Shown: positions 54,109 through 63,046, counted from the stretch's first letter. The stretch: 64,000 bases of DNA from Weissella oryzae SG25 (GCF_000691805.2 NZ_DF820489.1:84612-148611), one strand, 5' to 3'. The notes: a model not told the origin generated them from the sequence alone. Translations and numbers: made by a program.

Positions 54109-54579
54109 CTAAACAGCTGCATTAACTGTCAATGATGCCTTACCGGTAAATCCGCCATCAGTGGAAGTTGCGATAATATCAGCTGAGCCTTCTGCAATTG
54201 CTGTAATAAGACCTTTAGAATCTACAGACGCAATCGCCGTATCAGAGCTAGAATATGACACACTCTTGTTTGTGGCGTTGTCTGGTGTTACCGTACCAGT
54301 GATCGACTTTGTATCGCCTACTTTCATGGTTCCTGTTTGTTGTGACATAATCACTCCAACAACAGGAACGTTCGCTTCGTTGACCTTGAAAGCGGGCACG
54401 TCTGTCTTTTCAGATTCAGTCATACCATCAGAGTATGCCGCTTGATATTCACCGGCTGCCACTTCCGTTCCCGCCGCAATACCGACAATATCAGAGAATT
54501 TCGTACCCATATCGCCTTCTGAAATCTTTGTACCATTTTTATAAATTACAAGCTTTTGCTTGCTACGATCTTCTGCCAT
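54109..54579 (-). CDS. Ig-like (Big_2) head-associated protein
   Basis: 156 residues. The N-terminal part (KQKLVIYKNGTKI) is followed by a Big_2 domain at 75-154 (MKVGDTKSITGTVTPDNATN, YSSSDTAIASVDSKGLITA, GSADIIATSTDG). Such domains decorate capsids and bind sugars on the cell surface. Lies right after the capsid gene with GGAGG as SD. Confidence 0.85.
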   Translation of the reverse strand: MAEDRSKQKLVIYKNGTKISEGDMGTKFSDIVGIAAGTEVAAGEYQAAYSDGMTESEKTDVPAFKVNEANVPVVGVIMSQQTGTMKVGDTKSITGTVTPDNATNKSVSYSSSDTAIASVDSKGLITAIAEGSADIIATSTDGGFTGKASLTVNAAV

Positions 54580-54594
54580 TATTACCCTCCTAGA

Positions 54595-54663
54595 TTATTC
54601 AGCTGTTATTCTTGCCCCATCGGCAGTTGCAACCGCATTGACTGCTTGTGGGGCCGTTATTTT
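54595..54663 (-). other. -1 frame extension of the major capsid gene
   Basis: At A_AAA_TAA (54663-54657) a -1 slip adds exactly 21 residues, starting [10 protein letters not shown] and ending GARITAE, with stop at 54595-54597. Confidence 0.65.
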
Positions 54664-55484
54664 GACTCTGCACCAACCGTCGCAACAACTACCTTAGTAT
54701 CATCATATAGGTATGGCGCATAATGTTGGTCACCAGTCATAACCGTAATCTTCTTAACGATATCCCGTTGTGACTCGACTTGAGCTTGTCGCTTCATAAC
54801 AATCTTTAAGGCCGGAGAAACTTCATTTACCTTGATAAACAATGCTTCCTCATCCTTTAGCTTCTTAGAACGAACAATTTGTGCTCCAAGTACATCCAAA
54901 TATGTTCCCGTGATTAATTGGTTCGCACCTACTTCCGAACCAGCGTTATTTTTAATGGCGTCTGCTCGCATTTTAGATGCCGTTGCGGGACTAACTAGCA
55001 GTACAACGGTTGAATCATCCTCATCATTAAATACATCCAAACCTTTTTGAATGCCTTCCACATCCGCAGTAATGGAAGCTTTTTGGGTTCCAGTCTTCGC
55101 AGCAGCTAAAAGATCATCATCAAGCTTGTTAGCAAGCGACAAACCTAATTGCTTAGTTGATTCACCTACCGGATCTCCTAAGCCACTCAAAACCGCTTCA
55201 TCTGTAATTTGCGTTCCCTTGGCTGCCTTCTTGATCTTAACTTCCTTGCTGGTCGTACCTAGTTTATCCAAAGGAATAGCCTCACCTTCGGCGATATCAG
55301 CTGCATCACCAATATAACTAAATGCCGGGAACGTCAGTGTAGTTCCTGGTTGCCCTTGCAACGTTGTATCAATTTGAGCCAAAGGCGATAAACGCATCGC
55401 TTTCTTTAGTTCATAAGACACAATAGGTGCAAGCACCTCAGGATTAACCATATTTTCAATCTTTGTTACTGTATTTTCTGCCAT
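54657..55484 (-). CDS. major capsid protein
   Basis: 275 residues, HK97-fold capsid of the N4-gp56/P22-like Lactobacillus group: [71 protein letters not shown]. It follows the scaffold gene by 3 bp. A longer minor form by frameshift is predicted. Confidence 0.92.
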   Translation of the reverse strand: MAENTVTKIENMVNPEVLAPIVSYELKKAMRLSPLAQIDTTLQGQPGTTLTFPAFSYIGDAADIAEGEAIPLDKLGTTSKEVKIKKAAKGTQITDEAVLSGLGDPVGESTKQLGLSLANKLDDDLLAAAKTGTQKASITADVEGIQKGLDVFNDEDDSTVVLLVSPATASKMRADAIKNNAGSEVGANQLITGTYLDVLGAQIVRSKKLKDEEALFIKVNEVSPALKIVMKRQAQVESQRDIVKKITVMTGDQHYAPYLYDDTKVVVATVGAESK

Positions 55485-55487
55485 GTT

Positions 55488-56078
55488 TTATGCTCCTGTA
55501 ATTTTTTTAAATAGATCTGGATTGTCTTTTGCTAACTTCGCCTTTTCAGCTAAAGTCATACGTACAAAATCACTTTCTGTTACTTGAGTGATTGAACTAC
55601 CTGTTGCAGTGGGTGTCTTTCCCTTTAGTAGCTCTGTCTTTACACCTTCACGTATTCGGTCAATAATGCCTGCTAACTGAGATACATTAGCCTTTGTTGT
55701 TTCAGCATCAGTTGCAACTACCAACGCCAAATCCTCATCAGTAAACGTGATTCCAGTTTCAGCAAGCATTTTACGTGCCTCACTTCGCATTTCATAACGA
55801 GCCAGTCGAGCCTCAGCGTCGTGTTGAGCTTTTTGTGCTTGTTCTAACTCATATTGCTGCTTTTGATCGGCGTTCATCTTAGCCAATTTCTTAGCTTCTT
55901 CAACTGCCTCCCGTTCCTTTTGCTTAGCCTTTACCAACTTTTCCTGGACGATCTTATTAACATCATCATCAGTATATTTAGCTTCTGATTGTGTGGGTGC
56001 TACTTGTTGATCTTCAACTTCTGTTTGCTGATTCTGAGCCTCGACCGTCTCTGTTTGTGTTGCCTCTTGCTCTGCCAT
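55488..56078 (-). CDS. phage scaffold protein (DUF4355)
   Basis: 196 residues: an acidic Gln/Glu-rich N-terminus, a long coiled coil (about 45-110, KLVKAKQKEREAVEEAKKLA) and a C-terminal capsid-binding part. Guides capsid assembly. AAGGAG fits the ATG at 56078. Confidence 0.87.
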   Translation of the reverse strand: MAEQEATQTETVEAQNQQTEVEDQQVAPTQSEAKYTDDDVNKIVQEKLVKAKQKEREAVEEAKKLAKMNADQKQQYELEQAQKAQHDAEARLARYEMRSEARKMLAETGITFTDEDLALVVATDAETTKANVSQLAGIIDRIREGVKTELLKGKTPTATGSSITQVTESDFVRMTLAEKAKLAKDNPDLFKKITGA

Positions 56079-56180
56079 ATTTAAAACTCCTTCCATAGCT
56101 TTTTAGTGAATCAATGCTTGCACTTTATCCATGGCTTTTAATGACATCAATGCTCGGTCAAAAACAAAAAGCGCCATTGA

Positions 56181-57101
56181 TTAACTCAAAGGCGCTTTTT
56201 CATTTGGTACGTATGCTGCCTTAGAACATCTACATGAAGCATGCACTGGAATTCCTGGAGCTTTTTGTAATGGATAGATACCATCATTATTTCCAGCAAT
56301 ATCCTGACATTCCTCACAAGCTGTTGGCTCGGCTACCCAGACTACATACTCAATACCCGCTTTTCTAAAACTCCTCATTTGAGCGACATCTTGAACTCTT
56401 GCAGTCTCTGTCCTCATTAATCGTTCAGCCATATACCTGCTATTCTTGAACTCTTTCGTGAACTGGTCGCGTAACTCATTAGCCAGTGCTTTAGGGTTAA
56501 GTCCCTGCACCATAGAACGTGTAAGCAAAGTATCTAATTTTGATTTCAATGTGTCTGAGTTAGCCCAGATACGCGCAGACCAAGTAGCGCTGTGAAAACT
56601 ACTATTAACAACTGCATCAACAGCTCTCATCAGTTGTCTTGATTGGTTCTTAGATAATATGCCGGCTTGCCTCTTAACCTCTTCAATATACTTATCAGAT
56701 AGATATTGCCGAAATCTTGCTTCTTCATTAGCGTTTAGGCTGATTAACTCTAATCCAATTTGAGACTTTAGTAACTCTAATCTGTTAATCCTCATCGTGG
56801 CATTATAAATTCGTAATCTTTCATTGGCATAAGCACTAAAATCTTCAATATCGACCATTTCTTTAGCTGTGGCACTAAAATTCTTTACATCGAAACTTGA
56901 AACACGCCTGCGTGCTTCATCGAGCGTTATTCCAGATTTATCTGCATAGCGTACATAAAAGCTTTCTATTTTTGCTATTGCACTATTAAGCGAATCATTA
57001 AACGCTCGCTCTAGGTCAGCAGAGTATCGCAAATCATCATGTATTCTTTGTTTTATCCATGTCTGCTCGCGATTAAACCAATAATCATTGTTCCTTTTCA
57101 T
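56181..57101 (-). CDS. phage minor head protein (MuF family)
   Basis: 306 residues with the MuF/SPP1 gp7 domain in the last half: RTETARVQDVAQMRSF, YVVWVAEPTACEECQDIAG, HASCRCS (zinc-like Cys/His). Probably ejected with DNA. Overlaps the portal gene by 17 bp. The gap 56079-56180 holds a short hairpin of no clear role. Confidence 0.9.
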   Translation of the reverse strand: MKRNNDYWFNREQTWIKQRIHDDLRYSADLERAFNDSLNSAIAKIESFYVRYADKSGITLDEARRRVSSFDVKNFSATAKEMVDIEDFSAYANERLRIYNATMRINRLELLKSQIGLELISLNANEEARFRQYLSDKYIEEVKRQAGILSKNQSRQLMRAVDAVVNSSFHSATWSARIWANSDTLKSKLDTLLTRSMVQGLNPKALANELRDQFTKEFKNSRYMAERLMRTETARVQDVAQMRSFRKAGIEYVVWVAEPTACEECQDIAGNNDGIYPLQKAPGIPVHASCRCSKAAYVPNEKAPLS

Positions 57102-58530
57102 CTACATCACCAGTCTCACTTTGCTGATTGTCTTTTTCTTTTTCAAAGTCATGATTAGCTGGATTTGTATTCACCGCCCTATCAATTGAATCAGCCTCTT
57201 CATTAGCCATTCGATCCAATTCCTTCTTAGGATCATCAACAATAGATAACACACTAAGTTGTGTTTCCTTTGAAACAATACCTTCAAGAGTGCTTGCAGT
57301 ATTAGCTTCATCAGCAACGTTTTTGGGTAAGTTACGCGTGAATTGGAACTTCAAGTCATTAGCTGGGTTAGTAGATTGCTTACCTAAAATACTGTTCACT
57401 ACCTTTTTTAAAGGTTTTGGTTTTGCTAGTCCTGTCATATCGAAGACAATTTTAAATAATTCACGTATCGAGCTCGTATACTTGCGCTCTTTGTTTGCTG
57501 CTAGCCCACGCATAGCTTGCATACGCAATTCAATAGAATATCCACTTGCAGCCGAGCTTGCTCCTGAACTCAAATCATTCAGATTAGTAACCATGGCAGT
57601 TAAAAACAACTTTTCTTCTAGCCTATCTATTAAATTCTCCTGTGTACCATCTCCGTTGGGACGTTCCAAAAACGAAGCTTTGGCGTCAGGTGCATCTACT
57701 GAAAGAACACGATTATCTGCCAAACCTGTGAGGTCATCATCGCTTAAATCTGCACCACTCATAAAGAAATACGCATCAGCTATTGCTTCGACATCATTAG
57801 CCTTTTGAGATAGAGCACTATTAATAGAGTTCATAATTGATTTAACTGAATCGAATGCTCCTTGCCGTTCTTCATTTTCTACAAACTCGACGGCTGGCAC
57901 ACTACCGAATAAATGCGATACTGTATCTCCAAATTTATACCCATTGCCGAATGAAATAATCTCATTTTCTGTATAGATATCGCCAGAGACAGCATTATTA
58001 TCATCAAATGCGTATCTAACAAAATAAAGTGGCTCGCATGCCACGGTATCGTCATAAATCATGAAGGACTTTGTAGGACTTGAAACAGCTATTCGCGTCT
58101 CTGAATCTTCATTCTGGTATAAAAACATGTAGCTGCGCCCATAAATACTTGTCTGTTTTGAGACTTCACTAAGCTTATCTACAAATGAATTCATATTATT
58201 AAACCCCTGTAAATTATCGTTATAAGCCTCATCATCAAGAGTAATCTGGGGCGGGATTCCAATAAAAAAGCCGTTGAATATGTCGACAATGTACTTAGCA
58301 AAGTTAATTACTATACGATTGTCAGGCTTATTCAAAGGCTTATCTTCTTGGTCCAGTATAGGATAGTGCCCTTTATACATCTTGATGTTTTCGTCATACG
58401 ACTTATTTAATGTATCTTTGTTGTACTCAACCATCCCTTTTAAATCATCCGCATTTATGTCGACACCCGTTGGAAATATGAACATATCATTTTCATTAAT
58501 TGTTCCTCTCCCCCTAACATTGTCTACCAT
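57085..58530 (-). CDS. portal protein, SPP1 family
   Basis: 481 residues. KPDNRIVINFAKYIVDIFNGFFIG and the stem region SAASGYSIELRMQAMRGLA are family hallmarks. Twelve copies form the DNA entry ring. The C-terminal tail is acidic. Confidence 0.93.
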   Translation of the reverse strand: MVDNVRGRGTINENDMFIFPTGVDINADDLKGMVEYNKDTLNKSYDENIKMYKGHYPILDQEDKPLNKPDNRIVINFAKYIVDIFNGFFIGIPPQITLDDEAYNDNLQGFNNMNSFVDKLSEVSKQTSIYGRSYMFLYQNEDSETRIAVSSPTKSFMIYDDTVACEPLYFVRYAFDDNNAVSGDIYTENEIISFGNGYKFGDTVSHLFGSVPAVEFVENEERQGAFDSVKSIMNSINSALSQKANDVEAIADAYFFMSGADLSDDDLTGLADNRVLSVDAPDAKASFLERPNGDGTQENLIDRLEEKLFLTAMVTNLNDLSSGASSAASGYSIELRMQAMRGLAANKERKYTSSIRELFKIVFDMTGLAKPKPLKKVVNSILGKQSTNPANDLKFQFTRNLPKNVADEANTASTLEGIVSKETQLSVLSIVDDPKKELDRMANEEADSIDRAVNTNPANHDFEKEKDNQQSETGDVDEKEQ

Positions 58531-58544
58531 AAGCTAACCTCCTT

Positions 58545-59849
58545 TTAAATTGATACGTTGTAAGTTTTAACCTTTGCCGCACCAGAACTAACTACCGAGT
58601 AAACAAAGTATCTATCAGCATCCATTGCGTGGTCGTGCTCTTTCACGGGTTTATCTTCGCCTTTATCTGCCGCCTTAGCGTCCCAAATATACGCTTGGAA
58701 CTCTTTAAATGTATTAGTTGCCTTTGATGTCCACTTAACCAAACCGTTATCCATTGCAGACATCATAGAGCGAATACCATTGACCACATCATTATTAGCC
58801 TTCTTAACACTAAACCCATGTTGGATTAGTTCCGCTTTAAATGACGCTGCGGCTGGGTCTAAGATTATTCTCGTGTAACGCCTATCCACATCGTTCCGTT
58901 CATAGAACTGCTCCAAGTCCTCTCTGAATTGCTTATCAGTTCGTTGTATGCTCTTCTCACGTCCTGAATAGTAATACTCATCTGTGTTGTACCATACACC
59001 TTCAAATAGACGCCAAAGTTTAAATACCGTTGCATTTTGTGTCCCATAGTCAGCTGATACCCAGCTCTTCTCAAACTGAGTATCAGCAGGCAAATCAACA
59101 ACCATTTTTGATTTATCAAAGTTCGCATATATAACGCCTTCGGACATAACCCAAAGGCCCAAAATATATCGTTGATAAAACACACCAGAGTACAAACGCT
59201 CATACCTATCTCTCGTGGACTGATCCAGCGATGGATTATCGTCCATCATAAAATGAATTCTTATAGCATTCTTCTCAGTCAACTTATCGATCCATTCACG
59301 TTTAAACCAATGGTATGGCCCTTCTGGATTGCCGTTAAACCAAAACTTTCCACCTTTAACAGATACACGAGTGGTCGCTTGGTTAACAAAACTTTCCGGT
59401 TGTAACACAACCTCATCAAAGAAGAAGCCTGCTGCGGTTAGACCTTGAACCAGTTGATACGAACTCTCATCCTTGCCACCAAATAAATAAAAATAATTAG
59501 TCTTTCCATTTCTGGTTATCTCCACATAACTTTCACTACGTCGATCAAAAACCTGAAAACCTTCTGACTTTAGCATTTGTATCAGCGGGCTTAACACGTT
59601 TCGTCTTAACGATCCTATTGTTTTACCAGCTAAACCAAAGTTTTGACCATTAAAATCAGTCATTGCCCAAATTACATAGGATAACGACATAACAACTGTT
59701 TTACCCGCACGAACAGACCCATCAGCAATAATCGCATCTTTATTTGCGTATGGTGATTGATGAGCCCACCATGTTAAAACTTGTAATTGTTTTTTTGAGA
59801 AAGGATGAAATTCAAAATTAAAGTTAAGTTTCTGTCTCGTCTTCGTCAT
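58545..59849 (-). CDS. terminase large subunit (PBSX type)
   Basis: 434 residues. ATPase: Walker A variant DGSVRAGKTVV near residue 43 and Walker B FFFDEV near 145. The nuclease domain has ADYGTQNATV and the later acids in RIILDPAAA and HDHAMDADRY. It packages DNA. GGAG fits the ATG at 59849; it overlaps the small subunit gene. Confidence 0.95.
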   Translation of the reverse strand: MTKTRQKLNFNFEFHPFSKKQLQVLTWWAHQSPYANKDAIIADGSVRAGKTVVMSLSYVIWAMTDFNGQNFGLAGKTIGSLRRNVLSPLIQMLKSEGFQVFDRRSESYVEITRNGKTNYFYLFGGKDESSYQLVQGLTAAGFFFDEVVLQPESFVNQATTRVSVKGGKFWFNGNPEGPYHWFKREWIDKLTEKNAIRIHFMMDDNPSLDQSTRDRYERLYSGVFYQRYILGLWVMSEGVIYANFDKSKMVVDLPADTQFEKSWVSADYGTQNATVFKLWRLFEGVWYNTDEYYYSGREKSIQRTDKQFREDLEQFYERNDVDRRYTRIILDPAAASFKAELIQHGFSVKKANNDVVNGIRSMMSAMDNGLVKWTSKATNTFKEFQAYIWDAKAADKGEDKPVKEHDHAMDADRYFVYSVVSSGAAKVKTYNVSI

Positions 59850-60630
59850 CAAAAGCACTCTCCGTTGCGCTGTCTAAAGCCCTAATTAAGCTACTATCTT
59901 CAACATTGTCATCAGTGGTAATACCTTGTAAGACTTCAAGCAATCGTTCCTGGGCCCTTACTTGGTCATGCAATTCAATCACTGGCCCGTCTTTACCAAG
60001 GGTAACTTTCTTAATAAGAGAGGTATCAACTTGTTTATTGCTTTTCAATTGAACAAATGATTGATGCAAGATGATTGGATTATCATTAACATCTAAAAGA
60101 GGTGTACCTTCTGAATCAGTATTCATCACATCATAGCCACCAAACTTCACATAGTCACCAATATCTGCAAAAGCTTGTTTAGCCCACATCCCAATGATAT
60201 CTTGTTCAGTCACGGCTAAGTCCTTTAAACGAGCCTTACGTAGTTCTGAAACTGCTTTTTGAACGTTAGGTTTTGCAAGGAGTTTCGACCCTTCTGTTCG
60301 AGCTGTATTATAGGTAGAATCGAATACATTTAAATAAGCCTGTGTTGCGTTGAAAGACTTCAAATACTCAACAACAAAGGCTTTCTGCTTATCTGCCAAG
60401 CTTGAATCATCTAGCCCATCAATGGCTTCATTGACTTCTATATTTGTGTGCACACCTTTTGTTTTTGTGTGCACACTTTTTTGCTTTGGAGGTGCACCAT
60501 TACGGGCCCACCCATAACGTTGTTTCCAAGATTTAACAGTATTAAGAGTCACATCATATTTATCTGCAATCTCTTTATACTTCATCCCAGCTAAATAATC
60601 TGATTCTGCTTGTTCCCATTTCTCAACCAT
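59824..60630 (-). CDS. terminase small subunit
   Basis: 268 residues. An N-terminal HTH (YLAGMKYKEIADKYDVTLNTVKSW) binds the packaging site. A terminase_2-like domain (KQKAFVVEYLKSFNATQAYLNV, GSKLLAKPNVQKAV) and a multimer-forming C-terminus follow. The ATG at 60630 begins the conserved part; in-frame ATGs further up are possible. Confidence 0.9.
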   Translation of the reverse strand: MVEKWEQAESDYLAGMKYKEIADKYDVTLNTVKSWKQRYGWARNGAPPKQKSVHTKTKGVHTNIEVNEAIDGLDDSSLADKQKAFVVEYLKSFNATQAYLNVFDSTYNTARTEGSKLLAKPNVQKAVSELRKARLKDLAVTEQDIIGMWAKQAFADIGDYVKFGGYDVMNTDSEGTPLLDVNDNPIILHQSFVQLKSNKQVDTSLIKKVTLGKDGPVIELHDQVRAQERLLEVLQGITTDDNVEDSSLIRALDSATESAFDDEDETET

Positions 60631-60660
60631 AACTACACCACTCTCACCACCTTTCATCAC

Positions 60661-60695
60661 AAAATAAAAAGGCAACAATCTAGTGATTGCTACCT
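60661..60695 (-). terminator. terminator after the Thoeris genes
   Basis: GGTAGCAATC and GATTGTTGCC with a 4-base loop, then TTTTTATTTT on the minus strand. It closes the cargo unit just before the terminase genes. Confidence 0.85.
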
Positions 60696-60705
60696 GTATG
60701 TATTT

Positions 60706-61206
60706 TTAAAGCCCAAAATCCTCGTAAACAGAATCTGAGTAGTAATAGTGCCCACTTTGATTATTTTTTCTATACTTTTTATCGGATTCAGGCCAATTGT
60801 TCAGCGCATAATTTAAAATCTTTGATTGAAAAGTGGTAGCAATTAGAAGCTCATCCCTAAGAATAGGCGGTAGTAATTGATCGGTCTTTCTATTCCCGTT
60901 TAGGTTAACAACAATGATTGGTAAACCTAACTTAATAGCTGTTTCAATTTCCCATCTAACAAATTTATACAAATTTTTTGTTTTTTCACCAACTAAGAGA
61001 ACAAACGTTTTAGAATTATTCATACGCTCTCTTAAACTTCGCTTGATAGTTTCCTCACTACTACTATCTCTTGAACTCTTCAAATCATGAGCATTATTTA
61101 AATCAAAATCAATGTTCTCATTCGCAGACCACATTTGAAGTGTTCGATAAGCCGCCATATCTTCATCACCGTCAAACGCAACATAAACTTTATTTCTATA
61201 AGCCAT
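60706..61206 (-). CDS. thsB: TIR-like protein, Thoeris ThsB
   Basis: 166 residues of the MTH538/DUF1863 TIR-like fold: VYVAFDGDEDMAAYRTLQMW, FDLNNAHDLKSSRDSSSEET, KTFVLLVGEKTKN and FVRWEIETAIKLGLPIIVVNLN, whose WE is the usual NADase Glu position. In Thoeris, ThsB senses phage and makes a signal from NAD; in type II the signal is a histidine-ADPR conjugate. It overlaps the ThsA-like gene by 11 bp. GAGG precedes the ATG. Confidence 0.85.
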   Translation of the reverse strand: MAYRNKVYVAFDGDEDMAAYRTLQMWSANENIDFDLNNAHDLKSSRDSSSEETIKRSLRERMNNSKTFVLLVGEKTKNLYKFVRWEIETAIKLGLPIIVVNLNGNRKTDQLLPPILRDELLIATTFQSKILNYALNNWPESDKKYRKNNQSGHYYYSDSVYEDFGL

Positions 61207-62047
61207 TAAAATCCTCTTTCAAATGAAAATAATCTATTTGTGAATTTGTTCTACTATCTAAGAGTATAACTAACTTATCTGGCATTTCAAATTTTAATTT
61301 TCTCAATTTAAAAGTCCAGAGGATTATTTTAAGAAGTTCTTGCGGCTCGTACTTAGTTCCGTTGTCAAGTCTTGTTCTTCCATTACCAAACAGAGTAATA
61401 ACCACAGTATTTCCGTCATAAAGATTATCAATTTCATCCCAAAACTTCATCAAAAATTTAATGTAGTCTGGCATTAACAACCTAGCTTTGTTTTCCTCAT
61501 CAAAGTGAGTTAATGCTGTAAAGAAAGTATTTTTATTTGCGGAAAAGATAGTTCCCAAGCTATATCTTGTAGTCTTACCTTTAATTCTTTGTACATCCTT
61601 CTCAAGGATATTCCTAGATAAATGGTCGCTTTCATCTATTTTTTTATCTAAAGTTGTAATCTCATCTCTAAACTCCTTATTGAGAATTTGACCATTTAAA
61701 GTTTTAGCGGAAACAAGTTCCTGATCTATCTTAGTATCAAAGAATTCATTGAAATTAAAAACTCTAATTATATTCTCTTTTTTATAGTCATCAGATAATA
61801 TATCGCCTTGTTTTATTTCTATTGTGCTACCGTCGTGTTCTAACGTAATTTTCGTCTTTCTATTGGCTATAATTAGCAAAATAAAATAAACAAAAATCAA
61901 TCCTATTATCAAAATTTTGAATATAAAAAAGCGCTCTTTCGCCGTCAAATCTACAAAAGTCAACAATCCGCTTGTAAACCCAACTACAACTATCAAATAA
62001 CTTGAAATATTTTTTAAAAGATTCTTGTCAAGAAACTTAACTTTCAT
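61196..62047 (-). CDS. thsA: two-TM + macro-domain effector, type II Thoeris ThsA-like
   Basis: 283 residues. Two TM helices (about 12-33 and 40-60) are followed by a macro-like domain (DUF6430 type) from about 66 to 270: ITLEHDGSTIEIKQGDILSD, the ligand loop VFNFNEFFDTKID, YSLGTIFSANKNTFF and glycine loop ITLFGNGRTRLDNG. In type II Thoeris this protein binds the TIR-made nucleotide signal and attacks the membrane. The pairing with a TIR gene directly downstream is what decides the call. AGAGG precedes the ATG. Confidence 0.8.
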   Translation of the reverse strand: MKVKFLDKNLLKNISSYLIVVVGFTSGLLTFVDLTAKERFFIFKILIIGLIFVYFILLIIANRKTKITLEHDGSTIEIKQGDILSDDYKKENIIRVFNFNEFFDTKIDQELVSAKTLNGQILNKEFRDEITTLDKKIDESDHLSRNILEKDVQRIKGKTTRYSLGTIFSANKNTFFTALTHFDEENKARLLMPDYIKFLMKFWDEIDNLYDGNTVVITLFGNGRTRLDNGTKYEPQELLKIILWTFKLRKLKFEMPDKLVILLDSRTNSQIDYFHLKEDFNGL

Positions 62048-62071
62048 AATGGTACCTCTAAGTCGAGAATA

Positions 62072-62215
62072 TCATTTTTTTTGATAAATAAATAGGATTG
62101 AAAACATGAAAGTGCTACTAAAATAAATCATTGAATCATTCTTTCCATAACAAAAAGAAATAATAGCCATAATTGCAGATAACGTTGCTAAAATTTTCCA
62201 AAAAATTGTATCCAT
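62072..62215 (-). CDS. 47-residue two-TM protein, first gene of the Thoeris operon
   Basis: Two hydrophobic helices (about 4-22 and 29-45) joined by CYGKNDS, ending QKK. TTGGAG lies 6 nt before the ATG and the stop is 24 bp before thsA. It is the promoter-proximal gene of the unit. Not a known Thoeris part to my knowledge. It could be an accessory membrane subunit, a regulator, or an unrelated small gene. Confidence 0.6.
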   Translation of the reverse strand: MDTIFWKILATLSAIMAIISFCYGKNDSMIYFSSTFMFSILFIYQKK

Positions 62216-62229
62216 AAAAAACTCCAATC

Positions 62230-62257
62230 ATTCTAAAACTTTATAATATAATTGCAA
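62230..62257 (-). promoter_or_regulatory. promoter of the Thoeris operon
   Basis: TTGCAA, 16 bp, TAGAAT on the minus strand, right after the terminator of the upstream RNA and about 15 bp before the first ATG. Together with the terminator at 60661 it defines a phage moron. Confidence 0.6.
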
Positions 62258-62287
62258 AATAAAAGAGCCGATATTTCTATCAGCTCT
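62258..62287 (-). terminator. terminator of the tRNA-like RNA
   Basis: GAGCTGATA and TATCGGCTC with a GAAA loop, followed by TTTTATTTT on the minus strand. Confidence 0.85.
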
Positions 62288-62507
62288 ATGGCCACGTTCA
62301 CCTAAACTAGTATGCTATCCGCATAAAGCAGATAAAGGCAAACGCTACATGCCACGAGTTACCGTGGGCTTTCTGGACAACCTGTGTCCATATACAGCAG
62401 GTAAGGATTTGCACCTTACATGATTATTGTAATCTCGAGTTAGTTAATCCTGTGCTATCCCCTTACAAAAATCCGGATTTCACGTCTACCTATTCCGCCA
62501 CTGCCGT
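62262..62507 (-). ncRNA. phage structured RNA with tRNA-Leu-like 5' domain
   Basis: About 246 nt. The 5' end has acceptor strand CGGCAG, then a D-arm (GTGGCGGAATAGGTAGACG) that differs by one base from the host tRNA-Leu. A T-arm GTAAGG-TGCAAAT-CCTTAC is followed at once by CTGCTG, which pairs with the 5' end. Acceptor and T stems add to 12 bp, as in tRNA. Between D- and T-arm about 60 nt replace the anticodon arm. After the domain come hairpins GGACA/TGTCC, CCACG/CGTGG and TATCTGC/GCGGATA, then a terminator. No CCA. Confidence 0.6.
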
Positions 62508-62573
62508 TTTTAATTATTTGATACTATTAATTTAACACCCAAATACAGGTGAAAATATTCTAATAATATTTAT

Positions 62574-62972
62574 TTATTGCCCCGCAAACGCATATTCAGC
62601 AACGGAGCGCTTTAATTCATTACGCCAATCTCTAATAGTTGATATAGAAACTTTGTATTCAAATGTAGCTTTAGTCCAAGTCATTTCTTTTGTATAAATA
62701 CTTTTCAGAGTAGCGTACCTGGTCTCATCCATTCCCTGAGTCCACATGATACAAATTTCAAGTTGATGTTCCATTACACGTAATTCTGGGTCTAACTCCT
62801 GCGTAATCAGCATTGATTCAACTGCGTTGTTGTATTTATACTGCGCTCGGCCTCCACCTATGTTTTCATCTACATCATGGCGGACAGCCAGCAACTTCTT
62901 CCTTGACCTAATAGCCAGTTCTAAATCACCCTTAAAGAACCTCTGTAACAGTTTGTCTACTTTGTCAGCCAC
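62574..62972 (-). CDS. ArpU/RinA-like late transcription regulator
   Basis: 132 residues, with helical N-terminus and a C-terminal HTH (LKSIYTKEMTWTKATFEYKVSISTIRDWRNEL). Located just upstream of the packaging genes, where phage late activators lie. GTG start with GGAGG 9 nt upstream. Confidence 0.78.
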   Translation of the reverse strand: MADKVDKLLQRFFKGDLELAIRSRKKLLAVRHDVDENIGGGRAQYKYNNAVESMLITQELDPELRVMEHQLEICIMWTQGMDETRYATLKSIYTKEMTWTKATFEYKVSISTIRDWRNELKRSVAEYAFAGQ

Positions 62973-63020
62973 AACCTACGCCCTCCATGATAAAATAAAG
63001 TTACTAGATATATCCTCATG

Positions 63021-63046
63021 GCGCTGACTTCGGTTGGCGCTTTTTT
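63021..63046 (+). terminator. plus-strand terminator with UUCG loop
   Basis: GCGCTGAC-TTCG-GTTGGCGC followed by T6 on the plus strand, opposite to all nearby genes. No plus-strand gene upstream was found. Confidence 0.6.

Noticed and set aside
62391..62507. Functional phage tRNA-Leu
   Set aside because: No anticodon stem-loop can be drawn in the 60 nt between D-arm and T-arm, the T-loop has G at position 55 and no CCA or proper discriminator is present.
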